Source: RYN-230 sp036509255 (GTDB taxonomy: Bacteria; Actinomycetota; Actinomycetes; Streptosporangiales; Streptosporangiaceae). From it: a stretch of DNA of 64,000 nucleotides. Made by a program: the position numbers and the translations under genes. Shown piece after piece: positions 8,275 to 16,928 of this stretch. How positions within the stretch are numbered: the first letter of the stretch is position 1; every line of letters begins with the position of its first letter. The notes below the pieces were generated by a model. That model did no database searches, had not been told where the DNA came from, and saw only the letters and a list, made by a program, of their open reading frames with translations. Location: NCBI GenBank assembly GCA_036509255.1, contig DATCFY010000116.1:10433-74432 (forward strand), written 5' to 3'.

Positions 8275-9178
8275 GGCCGGCGTCCTGCTGGCTGACCGGG
8301 CTGGCCGTCGATCGAGGGTCTGCGGGGGATCGCTCTCCCAGGCTGGCCGGGGCTTCCCTGGCGCGCTTGCGCACTCCGGCCAGGAACTCCTCGATGCTGG
8401 CCCGGGCCTCGCTGCCGCCGTCGAAGCCTTTCCAGAGCATCCGCATCCGGCCCGCCAGCTCGTAGCACACGTCGATGGGCACGATGAAGTACTCCGCCTC
8501 GGCTGCCCTGCCCTCCCGGCAGAGCAGCACGGCCTCGACGTCCGGTTCCGCCGTGGCCAGCAGCGGATGCGCCGCCGCCAGCCGCTCCCAGGCCGCCAGG
8601 TCGAGGGTGCATTCGGTGGCCCCGGCCGGACTCGGATAGAACCCGGCCACCGCGCCGCGCTCCGAGCTGTAGAGGAAAAACGCCAGCCCGACCGGGATCT
8701 GCAGTTCGTCCCACTCAGCGGCAGACATCGGCCGGGAGGAATCGCGCTGGTAGCGGTCCGGCACCGAGCGGTAACGGGCCGGGCCCCGGCGGGGGGCGGC
8801 GCCCTGCCGGGGTGCCCCCTGCGGGGCGGCGCTTGCGGAGGCCGCGGGTGCCTGGGGCAGGTCGTCACCCCGGCCCGGCGCTGCCTGGGTGAACAGGAGG
8901 TAGCAGGCCCGGCAGGCGCAGGCCAGGCTGGACTTCTCCAGGTCCGCTACGTGCCCGTGGGTGGCCGGTATCCCGGTGGCGCAGAACTCGCAGCGCTCCT
9001 CGACCTGGGCGGCCTGGGAGTCCGGCGTGGCCTGGGAGTCCCGCGTGGCCTGCCCCTCCGGCATGGCCTGGCGCTCCGGCGGGGCCGGCGGGTCTGGACG
9101 CCCCTGGGCCGGGGCAGCCGCTGGCGTGGCCGCCCCGGGCGGCCCGACGAATTTGCGGAGCCCCGGTGGCCGGCTCAC
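8267..9178 (-). CDS. DUF5947 family protein
   Basis: A 303-residue protein. After a proline/glutamine-rich N-terminal ~60 residues with short repeats (ERQAMPEGQATRDSQATPD), a cysteine motif CEFCATG...CACRAC (residues ~64-92) could bind zinc or an Fe-S centre. The rest contains YRSVPDRYQRD and DELQIPVGLAFFLYSS, typical of DUF5947, a family found beside actinobacterial [NiFe]-hydrogenases. Start GTG 9178 overlaps the upstream stop as GTGA. The role is unknown; a redox or assembly function with the adjacent NifU/Rieske-like protein is plausible. Confidence 0.75.
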   Translation of the reverse strand: MSRPPGLRKFVGPPGAATPAAAPAQGRPDPPAPPERQAMPEGQATRDSQATPDSQAAQVEERCEFCATGIPATHGHVADLEKSSLACACRACYLLFTQAAPGRGDDLPQAPAASASAAPQGAPRQGAAPRRGPARYRSVPDRYQRDSSRPMSAAEWDELQIPVGLAFFLYSSERGAVAGFYPSPAGATECTLDLAAWERLAAAHPLLATAEPDVEAVLLCREGRAAEAEYFIVPIDVCYELAGRMRMLWKGFDGGSEARASIEEFLAGVRKRAREAPASLGERSPADPRSTASPVSQQDAGRG

Positions 9179-10071
9179 GGCGAGACCGCCTCCTGCGGCG
9201 CCGTCACCGCGACCCTGACCCCCTGGCTGTCGGACAGCAGCGGGAGCGGGTCCAGGTGCATGGCGGGATCGCCGAGGCTCCGGCCTGCGGACCGGACGTC
9301 GTACCTGGTCTCACAGCCGGGGCAGGCCAGCTCGGCGAGCGTGAGCGTTCCCTCGGCGAGCGATGTCCCGCAGGCCGCGCAGGCGTCGCGGTAGGCGTAC
9401 AGGGTGCCGCGGACCGAGCAGAGGAGCACGCGGGTGCCGGCGACCGCGGCCGTCACCGGCCGGCTGCTGGGCGGCCCGATGTCCGGGATGGTCACCCACC
9501 TGGCGTCGCCCGCCGCGGCGGGGGGCGTCTCCGTCCCGGGCGGGCGGGGGCCGATCTGCAGCAGTGTCCCGGGGCCCGGCGGCGGGGCGGTGACTCCCTC
9601 CACCACGACCTCGGTGACCTCAGGCGCGGCATCCTCGATCGCGCCCTTGATGGCGAGCTGGACGGTCACGGTGGACGACGGGCAGCCATCACAGCTGCCC
9701 TCCAGGCGGAGCTGGGCCACCCCCTCCTCGGTCACCCCCAGGTACGTCACCCCGCCGGCGTGCGAGCCGAGGTAGGGGCGCACCTGGTCCAGGGCGCGCT
9801 GGATCCGGGTGTCCACGTCCAGCGGGTGCAGGTCGTGCAGCAGCAGGAGGCTCTCGACTAGCGGATCCTCAAGCATGCGGTCCAGCACTGCGGCTCCGGC
9901 CGCGCCTTCTGCGTGGAGCGCCGTCATGATGTGGCTCAGCCCGTCGCCGTACAGTCCCAGCAGCAGCCGGACCAGTTCCTCGGCCGCGGCGGCAGTCGCC
10001 TCGCCGCCCCTGGACTGCAGGATGCCGAGCAGTTCCTCGACCCGTTCTCCGACCTGCCGCGCGTCGGCCAT
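9175..10071 (-). CDS. NifU C-terminal domain / Rieske-fold fusion protein
   Basis: A two-domain iron-sulfur protein. Numbering from the longest frame (GTG 10152): a NifU-type domain with CDGCPSS (Cys154, Cys157) at ~115-190, then a Rieske-like domain at ~217-300. In that domain the cluster motifs are CAAC (258/261) and CPGC (277/280) instead of the classical CxH...CxxH. I prefer ATG 10071 (MADARQVGER), which has a GAGG ribosome site; the extra 27 residues of the longer form are low-complexity. It follows the large subunit gene and is a good candidate for an electron-transfer partner or Fe-S donor of the hydrogenase. Partnership is inferred from the operon. Confidence 0.8.
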   Translation of the reverse strand: MADARQVGERVEELLGILQSRGGEATAAAAEELVRLLLGLYGDGLSHIMTALHAEGAAGAAVLDRMLEDPLVESLLLLHDLHPLDVDTRIQRALDQVRPYLGSHAGGVTYLGVTEEGVAQLRLEGSCDGCPSSTVTVQLAIKGAIEDAAPEVTEVVVEGVTAPPPGPGTLLQIGPRPPGTETPPAAAGDARWVTIPDIGPPSSRPVTAAVAGTRVLLCSVRGTLYAYRDACAACGTSLAEGTLTLAELACPGCETRYDVRSAGRSLGDPAMHLDPLPLLSDSQGVRVAVTAPQEAVSP

Positions 10072-10280
10072 CTGCCTCGCCCCTGTATCTGGCCGGCCTG
10101 TACCTGACTGGCCTTTGTGTGTGGCCCGGTCCGTGACCGGCTCGTCTCCCACCCGCCCTGGCCGGCCGGCCCGTGAGCCGGGCCAGGCCTGGCATCCGGG
10201 TCCCGCCCGGCCGGCTGACCAGGCGGGACCCGGAATGCGGGGCGCGTTCCGGGGCGGTGCGGTTCCCCGGAACTCCCTCG

Positions 10281-12065
10281 TCAGGTGGCCAGCGTCGCCC
10301 CCATCGGCGTGTGAACCTTGTCCAGCAGCTTGCCGTTGCCGAGGTACATGTGGACGCCGCAGGGCAGGCAGGGGTCGAAGCTGCGGACCGCCCGCATGAT
10401 GTCGATGCCCTTGAAATTGTCCGGCGAGTTCTCCTCGAAGATCGGCGTGTTCTGGACCGCGTCCTCATACGGTCCCGGGGTGCCGTAGCTGTCCCGGACG
10501 CTCGCGTTCCAGGGCGTCGGGGGGTAGGGGTGGTAGTTCGCGATCTTCCCGTCCCGGATCACCATGTGATGGGAGAGCACGCCCCGGACCGCCTCGGTGA
10601 ACCCGCAGCTGTTCGCGTCGTCCGGCACGTCGAACGGCTCCCAGGTCTTGGTGTGCCCGGCCCGGACTTCGGCGAGGGCCTTCTCCATGAAGTAGAGGGC
10701 GGCCGCGGCCGCGTAGGCCTGGAAGTAGGTCCGCGCACGGTCCCGCTCGATGGCGTTAGAGAGAGGCCGTCCTTCTTTGTCGTGCGGGACCTTCCACTCG
10801 AAGGTGACCTCGGGCTTGGTGATCGTCCGGGGCAGGTTGATCTGCACGCTGCTGCCGGTGGACTTGACGTACCCGAAGTCCACCAGACCGCCCTGCGCGG
10901 TCGCCCACAGCCGGGCCAGCGGCCCGCCGCCGGTGTCGGCGGCCAGGTAGTTGGTGCCGTCGAACCACCGCGGGGACATGACCCAGCTGTACTTCTCGTC
11001 GAAGTTCCGCTTCTGCGGCCGCGGGATCGTGTGCTGGTTCCACGGGTGCCTGCGGTCCACCGGATTGCCCAGCGGGTCGCGGGTCACGAACATCTCCTGG
11101 TCTTCCCAGTCCTCGTAGAACGAGCTGCCGAGCAGGATGCGGATGCCCAGGTTGATGTCGACCAGGTCGTTGGTGAGCAGCTGCCCGTCCCGGATGACCC
11201 CGGGGGTGACGAACATCTTCCGGCCCCAGTCAGTCATGTGGTCGTAGCGGAAGTCGCAGTGGTCGGGATCGTTGAAGCTGCCCCAGCAGACCATGTCGGC
11301 GCGGCGGCGGCCGACCTCCTCGTACCCGGGCAGCGCCTCGTAGAAGAAGTCGAACAGGTCATCGTGCATGGGCACGACGCGCTTCATGAACTCCACGTAG
11401 CGCATCAGCCGGGTCAGGTAGTCGGTGAACAGCTGCACCGTGGGGGTGGTGCCCACGCCGCCCGGGTAGAGCGTGGACGGGTGCACATGGCGCCCCTCCA
11501 TCAGGCAGAACATCTCCCGGGTGGACCGGCTGACCTGGAGCGCCTCGCGGTAGAACTCGCCTTCCAGCGGGTTCAGCGACCGCATGATGTCGCCGATGAA
11601 CTTGTAGCCGTGATCGGCGGCGTGCGGCGCCTCGGTCCGGTTCGCCAGTTCCAGCACGCCGGGGTTGGTCTCGCCGACCATCTTGGCGCAAAAGTCCACG
11701 CCGACCAGGTTCTCCTGGAAGATGTTGTGGTCGAACATGAACTCGGCCGCCTCGCCGAGGTTGATAATCCACTCCGCGATGTGCGGCGGCCGCACCCCGT
11801 AGGCCATGTTCTGGGCGTAGACCGAGCACGTCGCGTGGTTGTCACCGCAGATGCCGCAGATCCGGCTGGTGATGAAGTGCGCGTCGCGCGGGTCCTTGCC
11901 CTTCATGAAGATGCTGTAGCCGCGGAAGATCGACGAGGTGCTGTAGCACTCGATGACCTTCTTCTGCTTGAAGTCAATCTTGGTGTAAATGCCCAGGCTC
12001 CCCACGATCCGCGTGATGGGGTCCCAGTTCATCTCCCGGACATCGGTGTCTTCGGCAGTAGTCAT
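10281..12065 (-). CDS. hhyL: [NiFe]-hydrogenase large subunit, group 1h
   Basis: A 594-residue catalytic subunit that splits H2 at a NiFe(CN)2CO centre. The N-terminal nickel motif is RICGICGDNHATC (Cys70, Cys73); the C-terminal one is DPCLPCGVH (Cys566, Cys569). The 22 residues after His572 form the usual C-terminal extension cut off by the maturation protease. The GDNHA variant of the first motif fits the high-affinity group 1h (former group 5) enzymes of soil actinobacteria, which oxidise atmospheric H2. Start ATG 12065 has GGAGGGGAT upstream. It is the second gene of the operon, 75 bases after the small subunit. Confidence 0.95.
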   Translation of the reverse strand: MTTAEDTDVREMNWDPITRIVGSLGIYTKIDFKQKKVIECYSTSSIFRGYSIFMKGKDPRDAHFITSRICGICGDNHATCSVYAQNMAYGVRPPHIAEWIINLGEAAEFMFDHNIFQENLVGVDFCAKMVGETNPGVLELANRTEAPHAADHGYKFIGDIMRSLNPLEGEFYREALQVSRSTREMFCLMEGRHVHPSTLYPGGVGTTPTVQLFTDYLTRLMRYVEFMKRVVPMHDDLFDFFYEALPGYEEVGRRRADMVCWGSFNDPDHCDFRYDHMTDWGRKMFVTPGVIRDGQLLTNDLVDINLGIRILLGSSFYEDWEDQEMFVTRDPLGNPVDRRHPWNQHTIPRPQKRNFDEKYSWVMSPRWFDGTNYLAADTGGGPLARLWATAQGGLVDFGYVKSTGSSVQINLPRTITKPEVTFEWKVPHDKEGRPLSNAIERDRARTYFQAYAAAAALYFMEKALAEVRAGHTKTWEPFDVPDDANSCGFTEAVRGVLSHHMVIRDGKIANYHPYPPTPWNASVRDSYGTPGPYEDAVQNTPIFEENSPDNFKGIDIMRAVRSFDPCLPCGVHMYLGNGKLLDKVHTPMGATLAT

Positions 12066-12140
12066 CGCTCATCCCCTCCGTGCTGTGCGGCACCGCGGTC
12101 AGCCCGGCAGGCGCCTGTGGATGTCATCAGGTGCTGCCGA

Positions 12141-13214
<1,074 letters not shown>

Positions 13215-13968
13215 TTCCAGGCCACCCCCTCCCTCTTGTCTGGCTGGGATCTAGGCGATCCGGCTGGCTGCGGTTCCGGCGGGAAGGCCGGCCTGGTCGT
13301 GCCACGCGGGCGAGTCGCAATCATGCGGGTGGACCGCAATCACGCGGGTGGCAGGAGCCTGCCGCGGCACCGGAGGGAGGAACCCGACGGGTACCGGCGG
13401 CAGAAGCCCCCGGCCCGGGTGCTCGGGTTCCGCGCTACACGTGCGGCAGGGAGGGGCGTCAGCGGTGCGGGAAGAGCGTGGCCTGGCTGTCCTGGCTGGT
13501 GAGCCAGCGGCAAACGGCCGCCTGGCGGACCCCGATGACCGCCGGACGACCCGAACCATGGAGGGCGCAAACACGCCAGTAAAATGGTTCATAGTGGCCT
13601 TACCTGCATCATGCGCAAGTGCCGTTATGCTAAACCCGTCCACCATGCGTATCAAGGTGGTAGCGGCAGGTCGTCAGACATAAATGTCCGGTCCGTCTGG
13701 ACAGACATGGGGCCGCACGTTCCGCGGGCGGTCCGTGCGCGGTCCGCAGCCAGTCCCGCCCCGATCCCCGGCTGGCCCCATCCGGCCCTCCGGCCAGCGA
13801 CAACGAGGTTGCCCGCCGGTAACATGCCGTCTGCCGGACGGTCACGTGTCCGGCGAAGAACTGACGAAAGTGGCCCACGGTGACGGCGCGATCTCGTCCA
13901 GACGCGTACCCTGTGGTGAGACCGGCTGGTTTGCGGTCAGGACGGGCCGGACGGGGCCGGAGGAGATA
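13215..13968. promoter_or_regulatory. Divergent control region between hhyS and the HTH regulator
   Basis: A 754-base region without a convincing gene, unusually long for this window. It must contain the promoters of both the minus-strand hydrogenase operon and the plus-strand regulator. It includes two 17-bp direct repeats (13316-13351) about 100 bases upstream of hhyS. A less GC-rich block (13568-13690) contains AAAATGG, GTTATGC and ATAAATG stretches. A short inverted repeat GTCTG-GA-CAGAC lies near 13698-13709. Exact promoters cannot be assigned by eye. A possible upstream extension of the regulator (frame open from 13684) was not adopted. Confidence 0.5.
13316..13351. repeat. Pair of 17-bp direct repeats upstream of hhyS
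   Basis: CGCAATCATGCGGGTGG (13316-13332) and CGCAATCACGCGGGTGG (13335-13351) differ at one base and are spaced 19 bases centre to centre, close to two helical turns. They lie about 100-140 bases upstream of the hhyS start codon. The spacing and position suggest tandem binding sites for an activator or repressor, for example the adjacent HTH protein; this is inference. Confidence 0.5.
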
Positions 13969-14523
13969 GTGGCTGAGCTGGCCAACGGGCACGGGGATAG
14001 TGACCCGATTGAGGTCGTCCCCGTTGTGGTGCTTTCCCAGACCTTCCCGGCCCGGCCCTCGTGGATCCCGGAAATCCGCGACTTTGTCCGTCGCTGCCTG
14101 GCCGAATCCCCGCTGACCGATGACGGCAACCGGAGCGTCCAGGAGACCGTGTTCCGCGCCCTGCTGGACGCGGCCGGCCCGACCGGGGCCATCCAGGTCT
14201 CCTTCCGGATCTTCCCCGAGCACGTGGAAGTGGACGTGCTGCACTCCAACCAGCCCCCGTCTGAGGTGGGCGGCAGGCTGCCGGCCGCCGCGCCCCGGGC
14301 GGCCGGGGCCGCGCCCAAGCCTGGGATACCGGACCGGCCGGCCACGTTCGCGGACTGGATGTCCACGGCGCTGCGCCGCGAGGGACTGACCCAGGAAGCC
14401 GCGGCCCGGCAGCTAGGCGTGTCAGTCAAGACCGTCGGGCGCTGGGTCGGCGGCGAGACCGAGCCACGGCTCCGGGACCTGCGCCGCATTCAGGAGCTCT
14501 TCGGGGAGCTTCCGTTCTCTTAA
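13969..14523 (+). CDS. ATPase-like/HTH (XRE) fusion regulator
   Basis: A 184-residue protein. GTG 13969 has a GGAGGAG ribosome site; the frame is open further upstream but without ribosome site or domain. Residues ~28-92 (PARPSWIPEIRDFVRRCL, SVQETVFRALLDA) resemble the first half of an anti-sigma/GHKL ATPase domain but lack the glycine-rich boxes. After a proline/alanine linker, residues ~123-178 form a helix-turn-helix: LTQEAAARQLGVSVKTVGRW. Divergent from the hydrogenase operon across the large control region, it is the best local candidate for its regulator. Regulation itself is inferred. Confidence 0.7.
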   Translation: MAELANGHGDSDPIEVVPVVVLSQTFPARPSWIPEIRDFVRRCLAESPLTDDGNRSVQETVFRALLDAAGPTGAIQVSFRIFPEHVEVDVLHSNQPPSEVGGRLPAAAPRAAGAAPKPGIPDRPATFADWMSTALRREGLTQEAAARQLGVSVKTVGRWVGGETEPRLRDLRRIQELFGELPFS

Positions 14524-14667
14524 CCGCTCCCCGGCTGGGCCACCGGGCCCGCAGCCGCCCGTGACGGACTTGACCAGCCCTATGCCGCCTTGGGATTGCA
14601 CCGGCTAGACAGGACTGTCTCGTCTCGATTGCTGGACGTCCCCCCACAAGTGTCCTACGGTGCTCCC

Positions 14668-15228
14668 ATGGCCCTTCCTACGGGACGCTACCGGCTGGGC
14701 ACTGAGAGCGGCCGGATCGTCCTGCGCACGTTTCGCGACGGCCTGGCGGCCACCGCCGGCCACGATCTGGTCATCGAACTGCCCCGCTGGTCCGGCGAGC
14801 TGGTCGTCGATGACGACAAGGCCCCGGAGAGCCTCGAGATCCGCATTGACGTGGGAGCGCTGGTCGTTCGCGAGGGCACCGGCGGCCTCAAGCCCCTGAC
14901 CGACCGGGATCGCCGCGAGATAGCGACGACCGCCCGGAAGCTGCTGGCCGCCGATCAGCACCCGGAAGCGATCTTCAGCGCCAGCCAGTTCGAGCTGTCG
15001 GGTGACAATGCCGTGATCGAGGGGAACCTCTCCATCCGGGGGGTGACGCGGCCGCTCCGGCTCCTGGTAAGCCAGGCTGAGCCGGGCAGCTACCGGGGCA
15101 CCGGGACGCTGGTCCAGTCGGCGTACGGCATCAAGCCGTACACCGCGTTCTTTGGCGCACTGAAGGTGCGTGACGCGGTTGATATCGAGGTAAACATGGT
15201 CATTCCCCCGTCAGGAGACGACACCTGA
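14668..15228 (+). CDS. YceI family protein
   Basis: A 186-residue protein of the YceI lipocalin-like family, which binds polyisoprenoid-type lipids. Recognisable parts are GHDLVIELPRWSGELVV, LEIRIDVGALVV, and the C-terminal LSIRGVTRPLRLLVS. No signal peptide is seen, so this member is probably cytoplasmic. ATG 14668 begins MALPTGRYRL, the usual YceI N-terminus. It lies between the regulator and the hydrogenase maturation operon, on the same strand as both. Its link to H2 metabolism is unknown. Confidence 0.8.
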   Translation: MALPTGRYRLGTESGRIVLRTFRDGLAATAGHDLVIELPRWSGELVVDDDKAPESLEIRIDVGALVVREGTGGLKPLTDRDRREIATTARKLLAADQHPEAIFSASQFELSGDNAVIEGNLSIRGVTRPLRLLVSQAEPGSYRGTGTLVQSAYGIKPYTAFFGALKVRDAVDIEVNMVIPPSGDDT

Positions 15229-15278
15229 TGAACACGGCTTGGCGCGTGGCCTTGCGGAGCCGGGCCAGGGGGAAGTAA
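15228..15278 (+). CDS. Possible 16-aa leader peptide upstream of the maturation operon
   Basis: A 16-codon frame, MNTAWRVALRSRARGK, whose ATG overlaps the YceI stop (TGATG) and has AGGAG 10 bases upstream. It ends 14 bases before a perfect GC hairpin (15293-15313) in the leader of the maturation operon. The arrangement is compatible with translational coupling or a leader/attenuator device, but such a short frame can also arise by chance. Confidence 0.3.
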   Translation: MNTAWRVALRSRARGK

Positions 15279-15292
15279 GCCAGAGAAGGTAA

Positions 15293-15313
15293 CCCGGGGC
15301 CACCGGCCCCGGG
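15293..15313 (+). terminator. 9-bp perfect stem-loop in the leader of the maturation operon
   Basis: CCCGGGGCC, loop ACC, GGCCCCGGG. It lies 33 bases before the SIS1 start and 65 bases after yceI. No U-tract follows. It could end the yceI transcript or act as an attenuator or protective 5' hairpin of the hyp mRNA. Confidence 0.4.
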
Positions 15314-15346
15314 CGCGGAGAGCTCAGCGGAATTGACCGCGAGGAG

Positions 15347-15976
15347 ATGAGCGCAGCGCCGTCGGTACCGGCAGGGGACAACGAGGTCGCCACACTGTTC
15401 GAGCGGCGGGCGGCTTCGGTGGACGAGCTTGCCGGGCACGCGGGGACGGTGGCCGCTGCCTGCCATGACATGGCCGTCCGTTTCCACCAGGGGGGCAAGC
15501 TGGTCGTCTTCGGCACCGGCGCGTCGAGTACCGACGCCCTGCACGTGGCCGTGGAATTCGTGCACCCGGTCATCGTCGGCAAGCGGGCCCTCCCGGCCAT
15601 CTCCCTCACCGCCGACACCGCCACGGTGACCGGTATCGCTGAACGCGAGGGCATGGGCGCGATCTTCGCCCATCAGATCCGCCATCTCGCCACCCCGGCC
15701 GACATCGCGCTGGGCCTGTCCGCCGACGGCAACTCCGAGAGCGTGCTGAACGGGCTGCTGACCGCGAACGGCATGGGGATGCTGACGATCGCGCTGGCCG
15801 GCGGGGGTGGCGGGGTGATCGGCAGCAGCCCGGCCGTGGACCACATCCTCGTCACCACGCAGTCCGATCCCCGGGTGGTCAAGGAGGTCCAGGTGACCGC
15901 GTACCACGTGCTGTGGGAACTGGTGCATGTCTTCTTTGAGCAGCCCGGGGTGCTCGGCCCGGCGGTGGTCTCATGA
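15347..15976 (+). CDS. SIS-domain protein (divergent GmhA-like), SIS1
   Basis: A 209-residue single SIS-domain protein like sedoheptulose-7-phosphate isomerase GmhA. The sugar-phosphate loop reads FGTGASSTDALHVAVEF and the second loop GLSADGNSESV, where canonical members have GNGGSAxDA and STSG. The two departures (Ala for Gly, Ala-Asp for Thr-Ser) suggest altered or lost isomerase activity. A glycine run GGGGGV follows. The GAGGAG ribosome site directly abuts the ATG, so the start is slightly uncertain. First gene of the hydrogenase maturation operon; overlaps the HypC-like gene as ATGA. Why sugar isomerase-like proteins belong to H2 maturation is unknown. Confidence 0.8.
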   Translation: MSAAPSVPAGDNEVATLFERRAASVDELAGHAGTVAAACHDMAVRFHQGGKLVVFGTGASSTDALHVAVEFVHPVIVGKRALPAISLTADTATVTGIAEREGMGAIFAHQIRHLATPADIALGLSADGNSESVLNGLLTANGMGMLTIALAGGGGGVIGSSPAVDHILVTTQSDPRVVKEVQVTAYHVLWELVHVFFEQPGVLGPAVVS

Positions 15977-16248
15977 TCCAGCCGGAGCCCGCCGCCGCGC
16001 AGCCCCCCGCCCCCCAGCCGGCGGCTCCCCCGCCCGTTGCGCAGACACCTGAATGCCACGACGACATCTGCATCACCTGCTCGGACACGGCGGTCGCGGT
16101 GACGATCGCCCGGCTGCTCCCGGACGGGCTGGCCCTCGTTGACACCGAGGCGGGCCAGGAAGAGGTCAGCGTGGCCCTGGTCACCGCCGGGGTCGGCGAC
16201 ACGATCCTGGTGCACGCCGGCGAGGCCATCGCGGTGGTGCCGGGATGA
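15973..16248 (+). CDS. HypC/HupF-like hydrogenase chaperone, atypical
   Basis: A 91-residue protein. The first 26 residues are a proline/alanine/glutamine tail, followed by ECHDDICITCSDTAV and a small beta-barrel (VTIARLLPDGLALVD, VSVALVTAGVGDTILVHAG), the HypC/HupF fold. HypC normally begins MCLGIP with an essential Cys2; here three cysteines (28, 33, 36) sit inside the chain instead. It lies between two SIS-domain genes with 4-base overlaps on both sides. A canonical hypC occurs 1.3 kb downstream, so this paralogue probably has a separate task, perhaps with the SIS proteins. Confidence 0.75.
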   Translation: MIQPEPAAAQPPAPQPAAPPPVAQTPECHDDICITCSDTAVAVTIARLLPDGLALVDTEAGQEEVSVALVTAGVGDTILVHAGEAIAVVPG

Positions 16249-16928
16249 CGAAACGCAGCAGCGGGCAGGACAGCGCGGCCGCGATGGAAGCGCTGTACCC
16301 GTTCCTGTACTCCGGGAGCGTGCCGGACCTCGACGCGGTGCTGGCCGGGGTGCGCGCCTCGACCGTGGCCAAGGCCCGCGAGATCACCGAACTGCGCCAG
16401 CTCATCTGCGCCCGGGACGCCGGGCGGATCGCTGCCTGCGCCCAGCAGATGGCTGACCGGTTCGCGGCCGGCGGACGGCTGCTGGCCTTCGGCAACGGCG
16501 GCAGCGCCACCGACGCTCAGCAGCTGGCCACGCTGTTCCTCGATCCCGGCCCCGGTGAGCGGGCCCTGCCCGCGTTCTGCCTGGCCAACGACACCGCGGT
16601 GGTCACCGCCTTGTGCAACGACATCGGCGTCGAGGTGGTGTTCGCCCGGCAGATCGCCGCATTCGGGCAACCCGGCGACATCGCTATCGGCCTGTCCACC
16701 AGCGGCAACTCCGAGAACCTGCTGCGCGCCCTGGACGAGGCGGGCCGCCGCGGGCTGCTCACCGTGGGCATCGCCGGGTACGACGGTGGGAAGATGGCCG
16801 AGCTGGAGAGCCTGGACTACCTGTTCGTGGCGCCGTCATCCTCGGTGCACCGGATCCAGGAGGCGCAGACCACCGTGTACCACGCGCTGTGGGAGCTGAC
16901 CGTGGCGTCGCTGGCCGCGGCCAGGTGA
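16245..16928 (+). CDS. SIS-domain protein (GmhA-like phosphoheptose isomerase), SIS2
   Basis: A 227-residue SIS protein with canonical motifs: FGNGGSATDAQQLATLF and GLSTSGNSENL, as in GmhA. About 75 residues precede the domain (LYPFLYSGSVPDLDAVLAGV). The C-terminus SSSVHRIQEAQTTVYHALWE aligns with the same part of SIS1 (QVTAYHVLWE), showing that SIS1 and SIS2 are paralogues. It overlaps the HypC-like gene (ATGA) and the protease gene (GTGA). No heptose pathway genes are nearby, so a dedicated hydrogenase-linked role is more likely than lipopolysaccharide synthesis. Confidence 0.85.
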   Translation: MTKRSSGQDSAAAMEALYPFLYSGSVPDLDAVLAGVRASTVAKAREITELRQLICARDAGRIAACAQQMADRFAAGGRLLAFGNGGSATDAQQLATLFLDPGPGERALPAFCLANDTAVVTALCNDIGVEVVFARQIAAFGQPGDIAIGLSTSGNSENLLRALDEAGRRGLLTVGIAGYDGGKMAELESLDYLFVAPSSSVHRIQEAQTTVYHALWELTVASLAAAR

